Assembly: GCA_045637505.1 (NCBI GenBank) | Contig: JAZTZO010000048.1 | Location: forward strand, 31,355 to 95,354 | Length of the DNA stretch: 64,000 nucleotides | Direction of reading: 5' to 3' | Source of the DNA: RGIG4079 sp045637505 | GTDB taxonomy: Bacteria; Bacteroidota; Bacteroidia; Bacteroidales; Muribaculaceae | In this document: piece after piece, positions 16,544 through 24,588 of the stretch | Position numbering within the stretch: the first letter of the stretch is position 1 | Layout of the letters: the number at the start of each line of letters is the position of its first letter | The notes under the pieces: model-generated | Told to the model about the DNA's origin: nothing | The model's input: only the letters and a program-made list of their open reading frames with translations | Database searches by the model: none | Program-made: the position numbers and the translations under genes

Positions 16544-17682
16544 AACTGCTCTAAAAGTGTTTTCGCTATTGCCTTACCTAAAAGTGGTGGTACAGCGTTT
16601 CCTATTTGTTTGAGTTGACTTGTTCGACTACACACAAAGATAAAATTATCTGGAAAAGATTGTAACCGGGCACTTTCTCGTGCAGTAGGGATTCTATTAT
16701 ATAAATAATGGAAATGATGCCTATGCCCAGTGTCAATCGTAAAACTCGGCTTTTTGCTGTTTAGGCGAGTCCACGCAATATGAACTTTTCGTGTGCCTTG
16801 AAGCTCGATTGGCAAATCTTTGTAATTTCCGCCGTCTGGAACTAAAGAAATAATATCAATAGTTTTTTGATTATGAATGGTTGTTTGGTGATTGCTTAGG
16901 GCGGTTGAGTGAAGACGCATCAATTTCTGATAATCAGATTTTGGCATTGATGGATATTCAGATCCATCATTCAAAGAATATTCAGGCAAATCGGACAATG
17001 CTTCTTCTGAAGTTACTTTAGTTGTTGAAAAAGGTTTTGGAAAAGAAAAGTGTTCACCATTATTTAAGCCAACAAATACTGCTCTTTTCCTATTTTGTGG
17101 CACTCCGTAATCTGAAGCCAAAAGTACTTTATAGCCCACAGAATACCCTAAAGCGGAAAAGTCGGCTATTATAGCGTCTCGAATTGCTCCACCGCCAATA
17201 GTCAATATATTAGGTACATTTTCCATAACAAATGCTCGTGGCTTAAAATATTCAACCATACGCACAAATCCTTTATATAATTTGTTCCTTTCGTCTTCTA
17301 TTATTCGTTTCCCTGCAATAGAGAAACCTTGACATGGAGGTCCTCCAATAATTACATCAACAGATGTATTCCCTATAATTTTTGCAACATTATCGCCTTT
17401 TAAGTCCGACATATCTGCACAAAGTGTTTTTGTACCATTGCGATTGAATTGATATGTTTTTAATGCGTCTTCCCATATATCAATACCAAGAAGAACATTG
17501 AATCCAGCTTGCTCAAAACCGAGAGACATTCCGCCACATCCACAAAATAGGTCAAGCACATTATATGTCGTTTGATTATCAGCCATTGAATTTAGCAAAA
17601 TCAAAAAAACTCCCTCGTAGTACTCTCCAGCCGACCAAAGCTGTTCAGAATACAAAGGAGTTTCTTTTATATCTACGCACAA
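16540..17682 (-). CDS. DNA (cytosine-5) methyltransferase, first gene of the defence operon
   Basis: m5C DNA methyltransferase of 380 residues from the first ATG, or 348 if translation starts at the ATG at 17586 (MADNQTTYNVLDLFCGCGG). The shorter form fits the family better because motif I normally lies near the N-terminus. All motifs are present: I DLFCGCGGMSLGFEQAGF, IV GGPPCQGFSIAGKR (Cys117 from the long start), VI ENVPN, VIII QNRKR and X QIGNAVPPLLGKAIA. The target-recognition region differs from that of the second methyltransferase. It ends in an ATGA overlap with the nuclease start. Two candidate -7 boxes lie just upstream (17753-17804). Family certain; site unknown. Confidence 0.94.
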   Translation of the reverse strand: MCVDIKETPLYSEQLWSAGEYYEGVFLILLNSMADNQTTYNVLDLFCGCGGMSLGFEQAGFNVLLGIDIWEDALKTYQFNRNGTKTLCADMSDLKGDNVAKIIGNTSVDVIIGGPPCQGFSIAGKRIIEDERNKLYKGFVRMVEYFKPRAFVMENVPNILTIGGGAIRDAIIADFSALGYSVGYKVLLASDYGVPQNRKRAVFVGLNNGEHFSFPKPFSTTKVTSEEALSDLPEYSLNDGSEYPSMPKSDYQKLMRLHSTALSNHQTTIHNQKTIDIISLVPDGGNYKDLPIELQGTRKVHIAWTRLNSKKPSFTIDTGHRHHFHYLYNRIPTARESARLQSFPDNFIFVCSRTSQLKQIGNAVPPLLGKAIAKTLLEQL

Positions 17683-17752
17683 ATAGCGTTTATTTCTAAT
17701 ATATCATTGGTCGTTTTGAGAGTAAGAATATTATATATTCTTCCTTAAATGG

Positions 17753-17804
17753 CAAAGTTAGCTAAAATATTTTATACTATAGCCATTTTTGTGATGCAAA
17801 GATA
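17753..17804 (-). promoter_or_regulatory. Two candidate -7 boxes for the defence operon
   Basis: The minus strand reads TATCTTTG (17797-17804) and, 37 bases on, TAACTTTG (17753-17760). Both fit TAnnTTTG; neither has a well-placed TTTG -33. The inner one would give a leader of about 65 bases to the first ATG. Confidence 0.45.
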
Positions 17805-17869
17805 ATATTTAGTATGGGCAAGATTTTGACACTATTAGGATTAAAAATGGTTAAAGGGGGGATTTTTTT

Positions 17870-18150
17870 TTATGCTGAAAGGCGAAATTAATGCATAGTT
17901 CATAATGCATAATTCACAATGGGGCTGACGCAGTGAGGTTGATGTTAGACAGAAGGGCGCAAGAGAGTTGAAAGTTGAGAGTTGAAAATTGAAAGTTGTT
18001 CTCGCGCTGAAAGCGCTGAAACTCGCAGATTTAATTTAGACATAAGAACAGAAGGACATATTTTTTCTTTATTCCTGTGTGTTTTATCCCCTCAGCCGCG
18101 GAGCGACAGCCCCCCTTAGAAAGGTGGGCAGCTTTAGTCCTGGTGGGTGT
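17870..18150. repeat. Intergenic repeats downstream of the thioesterase gene
   Basis: No gene is visible in this part of the 473-base gap. It carries an ATTAATGCATAGTTCATAAT-type stretch (from about 17887), an AGTTGAAA heptad run (17965-17997, 18 bases identical to 7505-7522) and a 60-base unit at 17999-18058 that matches 19056-19115 at about 55 of 60 positions. These are the same families as in the 7.5-kb mosaic. Confidence 0.7.
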
Positions 18151-18155
18151 GGTGT

Positions 18156-18569
18156 TTACATTAATGAGTCGAATTCAAAGTCTTTTTTCATGCGGTAGCC
18201 GAGGCCGGTCATGATGGCGAGGGTTTCGCCTTGAAGGTTGGTGATTTTGATGTCGCAGTAGGGTAGGCGGTGGTGGTTGACTTGTTCGGTGCAGGTGGCT
18301 ATGATGGTTTCGCCCAGTTGTGCCGATCGTATAAAGGTGATGTTGTTGGATATGCCGAGGCTGAGTATGCCATGCGAGTTGGCAACGGCTGCGAAGGCCA
18401 GGTCGGCGAGTGTGTAGATGACTCCCCCTTGACACACTCCGGCACCATTGAGATGCCGAGGAGTGATGGTGAGTTGGGCCACAGCGTAACCTTGGCGCAC
18501 TTCGGTGAGTTGGGCGCCAATGCTTCGGGCAAATTGGTCGTCGTTGTTGAGACGGTCTTTAAGAGTCAT
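18156..18569 (-). CDS. PaaI-type hotdog acyl-CoA thioesterase
   Basis: 137-residue single hotdog-fold protein of the PaaI/YdiI thioesterase group, hydrolysing acyl- or aryl-CoA thioesters in the cytoplasm. The signature helix region HLNGAGVCQGGVIYTLADLAFAAVAN (about 39-64) includes the Asn-Gly and Asp positions typical of the active site. It starts 6 bases after the ACT-domain gene and downstream of the phenylacetate-CoA ligase gene. In that setting it could release or proofread aryl-CoA products. Substrate is inferred from context only. Confidence 0.88.
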   Translation of the reverse strand: MTLKDRLNNDDQFARSIGAQLTEVRQGYAVAQLTITPRHLNGAGVCQGGVIYTLADLAFAAVANSHGILSLGISNNITFIRSAQLGETIIATCTEQVNHHRLPYCDIKITNLQGETLAIMTGLGYRMKKDFEFDSLM

Positions 18570-18575
18570 AGGTGG

Positions 18576-18995
18576 TTATGCAAAGTCGGCCTCGGTGAGG
18601 AAGGTGAGCTTTTTGAGCATAATGGTTTCTTTGGCTTTCTCGGCAGGGTCGGTGCGGAAGACGAGCACTCCACGGCCTTTCCAAAGGAATGAGTACATAT
18701 AGAGGATGCTGATGCCGTCGTCGGAAAGTGCTTTGATGGCGCTTGCTGCACGGCCTGGCTCGTCGTCGATGCTGAGGGCTATGACATCGGCCAACTGCAC
18801 ATTGATGCCTGCTTCTTTGAGGATGATGTAGGCTTGCGATGGGTTGTCGCATAGCACGCGATAGATGCCGTAGTCTTTGGTGTCGGCTATGGTTGAGGCG
18901 ATGATTTGGATATTGGCTTTGCTCAAGAGGTCTAATACCTTGATGAGTGTGCCACCTTTATTCTCTATGAATATTGAAAGTTGTTTGATTGTCAT
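18576..18995 (-). CDS. Tandem ACT-domain protein
   Basis: 139-residue protein of two ACT-like regulatory modules (about 1-70 and 71-139), starting MTIKQLSIFIENKGGTLIKVLDLL, the typical ACT opening with its Gly-rich turn before the first helix. ACT modules bind amino acids or related ligands and usually regulate metabolism. It lies between the phenylacetate-CoA ligase and thioesterase genes, a pairing common in Bacteroidetes and other anaerobes that process aromatic 2-oxoacids. A role in sensing an aromatic amino acid is a guess from this position. Confidence 0.87.
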   Translation of the reverse strand: MTIKQLSIFIENKGGTLIKVLDLLSKANIQIIASTIADTKDYGIYRVLCDNPSQAYIILKEAGINVQLADVIALSIDDEPGRAASAIKALSDDGISILYMYSFLWKGRGVLVFRTDPAEKAKETIMLKKLTFLTEADFA

Positions 18996-19015
18996 ATTGG
19001 TTAATTTTTTAATTT

Positions 19016-19185
19016 ATATTTTTTGTTTTAGACAGAATGACAGAATGCCAAGTTATTCTCACGCTGAAAGCGCTGAAATGCGCAGATTTTATTTAGACAT
19101 AAGAACAGAAGTACAAGTTATTTGACTCCTCTGAGTCTAAATCCCCCTCCCGGCTTTGCCGTACTCCCCCTTGAAAAGAGGGAGA
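19016..19185. repeat. Intergenic repeat copies between paaK and the ACT gene
   Basis: Holds a TTTTAGACAGAATGACAG-type stretch, the second copy (19056-19115) of the 60-base unit at 17999-18058, and a CTCCCGGCTTTGCCGTACTCC-type unit (19147-19167) that matches 7581-7601 at 20 of 21 positions, followed by CCCTTGAAAAGAGGG, a small hairpin. Confidence 0.7.
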
Positions 19186-19204
19186 GTTGTGGGCTTGTGT
19201 GGGT

Positions 19205-20539
19205 TTATTGATATACTGTGCGTTTGTCGACTACGCGCACGGCTTTACCCTCTGACACTGGTAGAGAACCTTTGGGGACGAGTTTCACATGTGGGGTGAG
19301 TAATATTTCGTCTTTGAGGGCGCGCTTGACATCGCTGGTGAGTTTGAGTAGGCGTTGGAAGTCGTCGGTGAAGAGTTCTTCGAGTTCGACTTCGACGGTC
19401 ATGTTGTCGTTATCTTCATCGGTGGTGAGTGTGATGAGGTAGTTGGAAGCCAACTCGGGGAACTGCATGAGTATCTTCTCGATTTGGATAGGGAAGATGT
19501 TGACGCCACGAAGCACTATCATGTCGTCGGAGCGTCCCTTCATGCGATCGATGCGCACATGGTTGCGACCACATGGGCAAGAGCGACCAAGCACGCGGGT
19601 GAGGTCGCGTGTGCGATAGCGTAGCAATGGCATGGCTTCGCGACATAGGGTGGTGAGTACGAGTTCGCCTATCTCGCCATCGGCCACTGGTTCGAGTGTT
19701 TCGGGATTAACGATTTCGACGATATAGTAGTCTTCCCAAAAGTGCAGACCATTTTGCTCGGGGCATTCAAAGCCTACGCCGGGGCCACACATCTCTGACA
19801 TACCAAATGAGTTGTAGGCTTTAACGCCCATCATATCTTCAATGCGACGGCGTTGCTCCTCGGAGTGTGGTTCGGCACCGATGGCAAGCACACGGAGTTT
19901 GGTGTCGGTGCGAGGGTCGATGCCCACTTGGTCCATGACTTCTTTGAGGCGAGTTACATATGATGGCACGGCGTGCACGGCTGTGGTGCCAAAGTCGGTC
20001 ATGAACTTGATTTGGCGAAGCGAGTTACCTGCCGCGGCGGGGATGGTGAGCATTCCCACTCGTTCGGCTCCGTATTGGAATCCAAGACCGCCGGTAAACA
20101 TTCCATAGCCCGATGAGTTTTGGAACACATCGTCGGGGCGAAGTCCCACCATCCAAAGGTTGCGAGCTACTTGGTTGGCCCACTCGTCGATGTCGTTTTG
20201 GGTGTGTAGAATCACTGTGGGGTTGCCTGTGGTGCCGCTCGATGAGTGTAAGCGAATGCAGTTGCGCAAGTCGGTGCTGGCCATGCCGAATGGGTAGGTT
20301 TCGCGCAGGTCTTGCTTGGTGGTGAATGGAATTTTGCGAATGTCGGCAAGCGAAGTGATGTCTTCGGGCTTAAGTCCGGCTTCTTCAAAACGAGCCTTGT
20401 AGAATGGCGAGTTCATGCAATGCTTCACTGTGGCTTGCAATCGCTCGAGTTGCAATGCTTCGATTTGCTCGCGAGTGAGTGTTTCTTCTCGCTCGTTGAA
20501 GTATTGACAACTGCTATCGGGAATGAATTTTTGTGCCAT
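19205..20539 (-). CDS. paaK: Phenylacetate-CoA ligase
   Basis: AMP-forming ligase that activates phenylacetate or a related aryl acid to its CoA thioester. The 444 residues carry the adenylate-forming P-loop HSSSGTTGNPTVILH (about 97-111), the YNSFGMSEMCGPG segment, the YRTRDLT motif and a C-terminal domain with RSDDMIVLRGVNIFP. It probably starts an operon with the ACT-domain and thioesterase genes, although a 209-base repeat-bearing gap separates it from the next gene. In anaerobes such ligases often work with indolepyruvate ferredoxin oxidoreductase; none is present here. Confidence 0.93.
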   Translation of the reverse strand: MAQKFIPDSSCQYFNEREETLTREQIEALQLERLQATVKHCMNSPFYKARFEEAGLKPEDITSLADIRKIPFTTKQDLRETYPFGMASTDLRNCIRLHSSSGTTGNPTVILHTQNDIDEWANQVARNLWMVGLRPDDVFQNSSGYGMFTGGLGFQYGAERVGMLTIPAAAGNSLRQIKFMTDFGTTAVHAVPSYVTRLKEVMDQVGIDPRTDTKLRVLAIGAEPHSEEQRRRIEDMMGVKAYNSFGMSEMCGPGVGFECPEQNGLHFWEDYYIVEIVNPETLEPVADGEIGELVLTTLCREAMPLLRYRTRDLTRVLGRSCPCGRNHVRIDRMKGRSDDMIVLRGVNIFPIQIEKILMQFPELASNYLITLTTDEDNDNMTVEVELEELFTDDFQRLLKLTSDVKRALKDEILLTPHVKLVPKGSLPVSEGKAVRVVDKRTVYQ

Positions 20540-20604
20540 GTTGATTATATATGTTGTAAATTTTTTTTAGAATAAAATGATGAATGTTTTTACCAAACAT
20601 TTTG

Positions 20605-20612
20605 CAAAGATA
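20605..20612 (-). promoter_or_regulatory. -7 box for paaK
   Basis: The minus strand reads TATCTTTG 65 bases above the paaK ATG, within a divergent promoter region shared with the porin gene. Confidence 0.5.
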
Positions 20613-20653
20613 CACATTTTTACAAAAGTTATGGTATTTGACGAAAATATTTA

Positions 20654-20661
20654 TAACTTTG
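20654..20661 (+). promoter_or_regulatory. -7 box for the porin gene
   Basis: TAACTTTG lies 32 bases before the ATG at 20694. Its position argues against the earlier in-frame ATG at 20577. Confidence 0.5.
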
Positions 20662-20693
20662 CAAGCAATTTTAGTGATTTAATAGTAGTTTTA

Positions 20694-21767
20694 ATGCTAA
20701 AAAGAGCTTTTTTACTTACAATTTGTATATTATGCGGCGCTGTGGTGATGGCGCAAAAAAATGACAGCACCACAACCGACTCGTTGCCCGAGTGGGTGTC
20801 GAAATTGGCCCAAAAGGTTGAGATACATGGCTATGCGCAGGCGGGTTATACATGGAAGCATCAAGCCGATGTGAATAGCAATAGTTTTGACTTGAAGCGA
20901 GTGTTGTTTTGGGTGAAGGCCAAGGTGACCGATAGGTGGTCGTTGCTATTTATGCACGATTTTGCGAGCGAGGTGCAAGAGTTTTATACCGACTATCGTT
21001 TTACGCGTGGCAAGGAGTTGAGCGTGCGTCTTGGACAGTTTAAGAATTCCTATTCGATGCAAAATCCGTTGTCGCCCACGAAACTCGACTTGATTGACTG
21101 CTACTCGCAATCGGTGGTGTATCTGGCTGGATGTGGCTCGGACCCGTTGAATGGGGTGCAGTATGGTCGCGACTTGGGGCTGATGGTGTTTGGCGATTTG
21201 TTTAACGAAAAGTTGCACTATGAGTTGGCTGTGATGAATGGCAGTGGCATAAATGAGTGGGACAATAACAACGATAAGGATTTTATAGGCAAACTGGAGT
21301 GGCGCATTAAGCCAAATGTGCGTGTAGTGGCTACAGGTCAGTTGGGCCGAGGACACGCGCTCGAGGAGTCGATGTATTGCCCCGATATAAAGGTGGGTGA
21401 GAATTATGCTCGCAACCGATGGTCGGTGGGTGCCGAGTGGAAGCATCACACCGAGGGGGTGGATTATTGGAAAAATCGCACGGCGCAGGTGCAAGCCGAG
21501 GTGCTTGGTGGCTGTGATGGAAATAACAAGAGCATAGGGGCTTATGTGACTGCATGTGTGCCTGTGTGGAAGGGGCTCGATGTGATAGCGTCGGCCGACT
21601 ATTTTAATTATAACCGAGCGTTGGGCTTGGAGCAAATGAATGTAGTGGGTGGTATTCAATACTGGTTTTACAAGACTTGCCGGGTGCAGTTGCAATATAC
21701 CAACGCCAATAGGGCCTGGGAGAAGCATTATGGTAACTTGCAGGCGCAGGTGCAAGTGGCATTTTGA
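20694..21767 (+). CDS. Outer-membrane porin (OprO/OprP-like beta-barrel)
   Basis: Exported outer-membrane beta-barrel of 357 residues. I place the start at 20694 (MLKRAFLLTICILCGAVVMAQ), a signal peptide, rather than 20577, because a -7 box lies between the two ATGs. The mature part opens with VEIHGYAQAGYTWK and continues in alternating amphipathic strands (KRVLFWVKAKVTDRWSLLFMHDFA, SVRLGQFKNSYSMQNPLSP) ending in an aromatic strand, QAQVQVAF. This resembles the phosphate-selective porin O/P family of Bacteroidetes. A sodium:solute symporter gene follows 60 bases later, so the two may form an uptake pair. The solute is unknown. Confidence 0.85.
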   Translation: MLKRAFLLTICILCGAVVMAQKNDSTTTDSLPEWVSKLAQKVEIHGYAQAGYTWKHQADVNSNSFDLKRVLFWVKAKVTDRWSLLFMHDFASEVQEFYTDYRFTRGKELSVRLGQFKNSYSMQNPLSPTKLDLIDCYSQSVVYLAGCGSDPLNGVQYGRDLGLMVFGDLFNEKLHYELAVMNGSGINEWDNNNDKDFIGKLEWRIKPNVRVVATGQLGRGHALEESMYCPDIKVGENYARNRWSVGAEWKHHTEGVDYWKNRTAQVQAEVLGGCDGNNKSIGAYVTACVPVWKGLDVIASADYFNYNRALGLEQMNVVGGIQYWFYKTCRVQLQYTNANRAWEKHYGNLQAQVQVAF

Positions 21768-21827
21768 CCCTCATAAAAAAATGAACGATAAAGCAATCAT
21801 TTATATACATCATAAAAACTATATATT

Positions 21828-23354
21828 ATGTTGGTGAAAATTATACTTACAATTATTTTCTTTGCGATAACGATAGGCATAGGGATATATTCGCGCCGTC
21901 AAGCCAACTCGGTTGATGGGTTTGTGCTGGGCGGACGGTCGGTGGGTGGATGGCTCACGGCGTTTGCCTATGGGACAAACTATTTCTCGGCTGTGGTGTT
22001 TGTGGGCTATGCTGGTCAGTTTGGCTGGAAATATGGATTGTCATCGTCGTGGATAGGTGTGGGCAATGCTATAATAGGCTCGCTACTGGCGTGGATGGTG
22101 CTTGGCCGTCGCACGAGGTTGATGACGCAGGCCGTGAATTCGCGCACGATGCCCGACTTTTTCGGTACACGCTATGATGACCAAAATCTGCGCATCGCAG
22201 CATCGCTCATTGCGTTTATATTCTTGATTCCTTACACTGCTGGGGTGTATAAAGGTGTGTCGGCATTATTTGAAATGGGTTTTGGGATTCCTTATCAATA
22301 TTGTGCGATTTTAATGGCGATATTGACTGCAATATATGTGATTCTTGGAGGGTATCGTGCTACTGCGATGAATGATTTTGTGCAGGGCATAATAATGCTT
22401 TTCGGTATATGTGCTGTGATAGCTGCTGTGCTTGCCTCAAAGGGTGGGCTTGTGGAGGCTACGCAAGCGATGGCGGCAATTCCGTCGGATACCAACCCGG
22501 CCGTAAATGGCGAGTTTGCCTCAATATTTGGTCCCGATCCATGGAGCTTGCTTGGGGTGATAATTCTCACCTCGCTCGGCACATGGGGGTTGCCTCAAAT
22601 GGTGGGTAAATTCTATTCAATCAACGATGAAAGTGCGATAAGAAGAGGTACTATCATCTCAACGATATTTGCGTTGATAGTGGCAGGTGGTTGCTATTTC
22701 CTTGGTGGATTTGGCCGATTGTTTGGCACACCTCCCACATTGGCAAATGGCAATCTCGACTTTGATGCCATCGTTCCTGGCATGCTCTCGGCTATGCCCG
22801 ATGTGATAATTGCGCTTGTGGTGTTGTTGGTGCTATCGGCATCGATGTCAACGCTTGCGGGACTTGTGTTGACCTCGTCGTCAACAATGACTCTCGACTT
22901 GATTTATCGCGACAAGCAGTCGGAAACTGGCGAGGTGGAAGGCGGTAAAATAAATGAGGCTGTGGCAAAGAAGATTGAACAAAGAAAGGTGTTGATACTC
23001 CGTGTGTTGATAGTGTTCTTTATCGCAATTTCGTTGCTCATAGCGCTTAATCCTCCCACATTCATTGCGCAGTTGATGGGTGTGTCGTGGGGCGCATTGG
23101 CTGGTGCATTCCTAGCGCCGTTTATGTTGGGCTTGTATTGGAAGGGTGTGACTCGCGCATCGGTGTGGGCATGCTTTGTGTGGGGCGTGGGATTGACGCT
23201 CGCAAATATGATGTTGGGAAATCCTGTCAGCCCTATTAACTGCGGTGCAATAGCCATGGTGGGGGGCATTGTGGTGGTGCTTATCGTGAGCCTCATCACG
23301 CCCAAAATGAACAAAGAATATGTAGATAAAATCTTCGCGTGCTATAAGAAATAG
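21828..23354 (+). CDS. Sodium:solute symporter (SSS family)
   Basis: Inner-membrane transporter of the SSS (PutP-like) family, 508 residues with about 13 hydrophobic helices. The family opening is clear: GRSVGGWLTAFAYGTNYFSAVVFVGYAGQFG, then MPDFFGTRYDD and the later ASMSTLAGLVLTSSSTMTLDL helix that contributes to the sodium site. Length is normal. It follows the porin gene by 60 bases and ends at a strong terminator (23378-23412). Substrate is not predictable from sequence alone; proline, pantothenate and other small acids are all possible. Confidence 0.93.
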   Translation: MLVKIILTIIFFAITIGIGIYSRRQANSVDGFVLGGRSVGGWLTAFAYGTNYFSAVVFVGYAGQFGWKYGLSSSWIGVGNAIIGSLLAWMVLGRRTRLMTQAVNSRTMPDFFGTRYDDQNLRIAASLIAFIFLIPYTAGVYKGVSALFEMGFGIPYQYCAILMAILTAIYVILGGYRATAMNDFVQGIIMLFGICAVIAAVLASKGGLVEATQAMAAIPSDTNPAVNGEFASIFGPDPWSLLGVIILTSLGTWGLPQMVGKFYSINDESAIRRGTIISTIFALIVAGGCYFLGGFGRLFGTPPTLANGNLDFDAIVPGMLSAMPDVIIALVVLLVLSASMSTLAGLVLTSSSTMTLDLIYRDKQSETGEVEGGKINEAVAKKIEQRKVLILRVLIVFFIAISLLIALNPPTFIAQLMGVSWGALAGAFLAPFMLGLYWKGVTRASVWACFVWGVGLTLANMMLGNPVSPINCGAIAMVGGIVVVLIVSLITPKMNKEYVDKIFACYKK

Positions 23355-23377
23355 AGAGAAAGCATATGATAATGTGG

Positions 23378-23412
23378 AGAGCGATGGGACAATCCCATCG
23401 CTCTTATTTTTT
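23378..23412 (+). terminator. Terminator of the porin-symporter operon
   Basis: 12-base perfect stem AGAGCGATGGGA / TCCCATCGCTCT with a CAA loop, followed by a T-rich tract. Confidence 0.8.
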
Positions 23413-23515
23413 AGACTAATTGAACAAAAAAATAAGACACAAGAACATAAGAACAAAAGGTGCTAACGCAGTGTATTTGAGCGTAAAATAAACCTGTACT
23501 TATGTACTCTTGTCT

Positions 23516-23974
23516 TTAAAAATTTGAGGTAACTACGAAATTAATGCTGTGTGTTACGATGTAGGGGGTTGCTTGGCGGCGGGGCTTGGCGCTGCGGTGG
23601 TAGTAGAATGATTTTTGTTTGTCCCACGATGAGATTGAAAGTTGGCGAGTTTCGCCTGGTGGGATGGTGCAGTTGACCGTTTTGGTTGCTTGATGTAGTT
23701 GGCGATTTTGGTTGTCGAAGTAATTGAATGTGATGTTTATGCCCACAATAGCGCGAGTGCCGTTGTTGGTTACAAAGAAAGTTTCTTTGTGAGAGTTTAA
23801 AGGTTTGTCATATCCCGATATTTTGAGAATGTCGATTGAGGGGCTTTTGATGGTGTCGCCAAGGGCAATTGCCGATAGATTCTCGCGTGGCTCGAGGCCT
23901 TTGCGAGTGGTGCGCTGTCCCGAGCAGTTGAGCGCAATGGCAATGAGCAATGATATGATAACACGAAATCTCAT
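23516..23974 (-). CDS. Exported protein of unknown function
   Basis: 152-residue product starting at 23974 (MRFRVIISLLIAIALNCSGQ), a signal peptide with a possible but non-ideal lipobox (ALNC). This start is preferred to longer in-frame ATGs because it forms an ATGA overlap with the upstream gene. The mature part reads like an Ig-like beta domain: ETFFVTNNGTRAIVGINITFNYFD, then TVNCTIPPGETRQLSI, and a C-terminal VTHSINFVV strand. I do not recognise a named family. It is the last gene of the phoH-led run and may work with the preceding exported protein. Confidence 0.75.
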   Translation of the reverse strand: MRFRVIISLLIAIALNCSGQRTTRKGLEPRENLSAIALGDTIKSPSIDILKISGYDKPLNSHKETFFVTNNGTRAIVGINITFNYFDNQNRQLHQATKTVNCTIPPGETRQLSISSWDKQKSFYYHRSAKPRRQATPYIVTHSINFVVTSNF

Positions 23975-24567
23975 AGGTATCGCGGTGCTAATGGTTTGGT
24001 TAATGATTGAGGGTAAATGCGCACGCATCCGTCGAGCCCTTTGGGACGGGTGTTTTTGACCGATAGCCCTACGCGATAGATGTAGGGAATCCATCGCCAG
24101 AGGTCGATTTTTACTTCGGTTTTGTATTCGTTGAACGATAGGAGATTGTTGTCGGTGAGGTTGAGCGTGAATGTTTGTGGGCGCGAGAGAATGCCGTTGA
24201 GTCCACCATCGGTGTAGAGCGCACACTCATAGCAGTTGCGCTTGGCTGTGTTGGTGATATATCCCATTATTGTGCCGTTTTCGAGAGAGAGTCGTGGCGA
24301 CTTGATGATGACGATGCGATATACATATGTCTGCTGTCCGGGTATGTTTTGAGGGTCGAAACGCTCGATGGCAATAGTAGTGCCGTTGTCGATAAACTGC
24401 CACACGCCTTCGATGTCGTGCAGGGGTGATTGTTTCATGCGCAATTTAACCGAGTCGAGTTCGTAACCTTTTAATACTTGCGATTGCGAGGGAAGCTCGT
24501 TTAAGATGTGAGCCGAAGCTTGAATCGAAAGCAGTAGCGTTACTAATATCGAAATCGTGAGACGCAT
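23971..24567 (-). CDS. Exported protein of unknown function
   Basis: 198-residue protein with a signal peptide (residues 1-19, ending QASA). The mature part begins with ILNELPSQSQVLKGYELDSVKLRMKQSPLHDIEGVWQF; HDIEGVW is reminiscent of lipocalin-like calycin domains, which often begin with a GxW strand. Two cysteines (NCYEC) lie at about 112-116. No family is firmly recognised. It starts 21 bases after the DUF3078 gene and overlaps the next exported gene by four bases, so the pair probably functions together at the envelope. Confidence 0.75.
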   Translation of the reverse strand: MRLTISILVTLLLSIQASAHILNELPSQSQVLKGYELDSVKLRMKQSPLHDIEGVWQFIDNGTTIAIERFDPQNIPGQQTYVYRIVIIKSPRLSLENGTIMGYITNTAKRNCYECALYTDGGLNGILSRPQTFTLNLTDNNLLSFNEYKTEVKIDLWRWIPYIYRVGLSVKNTRPKGLDGCVRIYPQSLTKPLAPRYL

Positions 24568-24588
24568 GAGCCGAGTTGATGGGGGTGA

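Larger units (their letters stand above)
11377..17817. other. Defence island (composite R-M plus Gabija-like) with short flanking inverted repeats
   Basis: Five minus-strand defence genes are packed between metG and the thioesterase gene. Order of transcription is m5C methyltransferase, DUF3883 nuclease, m5C methyltransferase, GajA-like, GajB-like. Gene overlaps of 4, 13 and 16 bases and one 31-base gap indicate a single operon. Codon use is clearly more A/T-rich than metG or paaK on either side, which suggests transfer. A 14-base sequence just outside the 3' end (11377-11390) recurs inverted just upstream of the promoter (17804-17817) with one mismatch. No transposase or integrase gene is present. 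Confidence 0.75.

Noticed and set aside
17587..17682. First 32 residues of the leading methyltransferase as part of the enzyme
   Set aside because: Not fully rejected: I keep the long coordinates, but the ATG at 17586 is the more likely start because motif I then lies at the usual distance.
20577..20693. N-terminal extension of the porin gene
   Set aside because: A -7 box lies within the extension and the ATG at 20694 begins a good signal peptide.
23975..24226. N-terminal extension of the 152-residue exported protein
   Set aside because: It would hide the signal peptide and lies in a different frame over the neighbouring gene; the ATGA overlap fixes the start.
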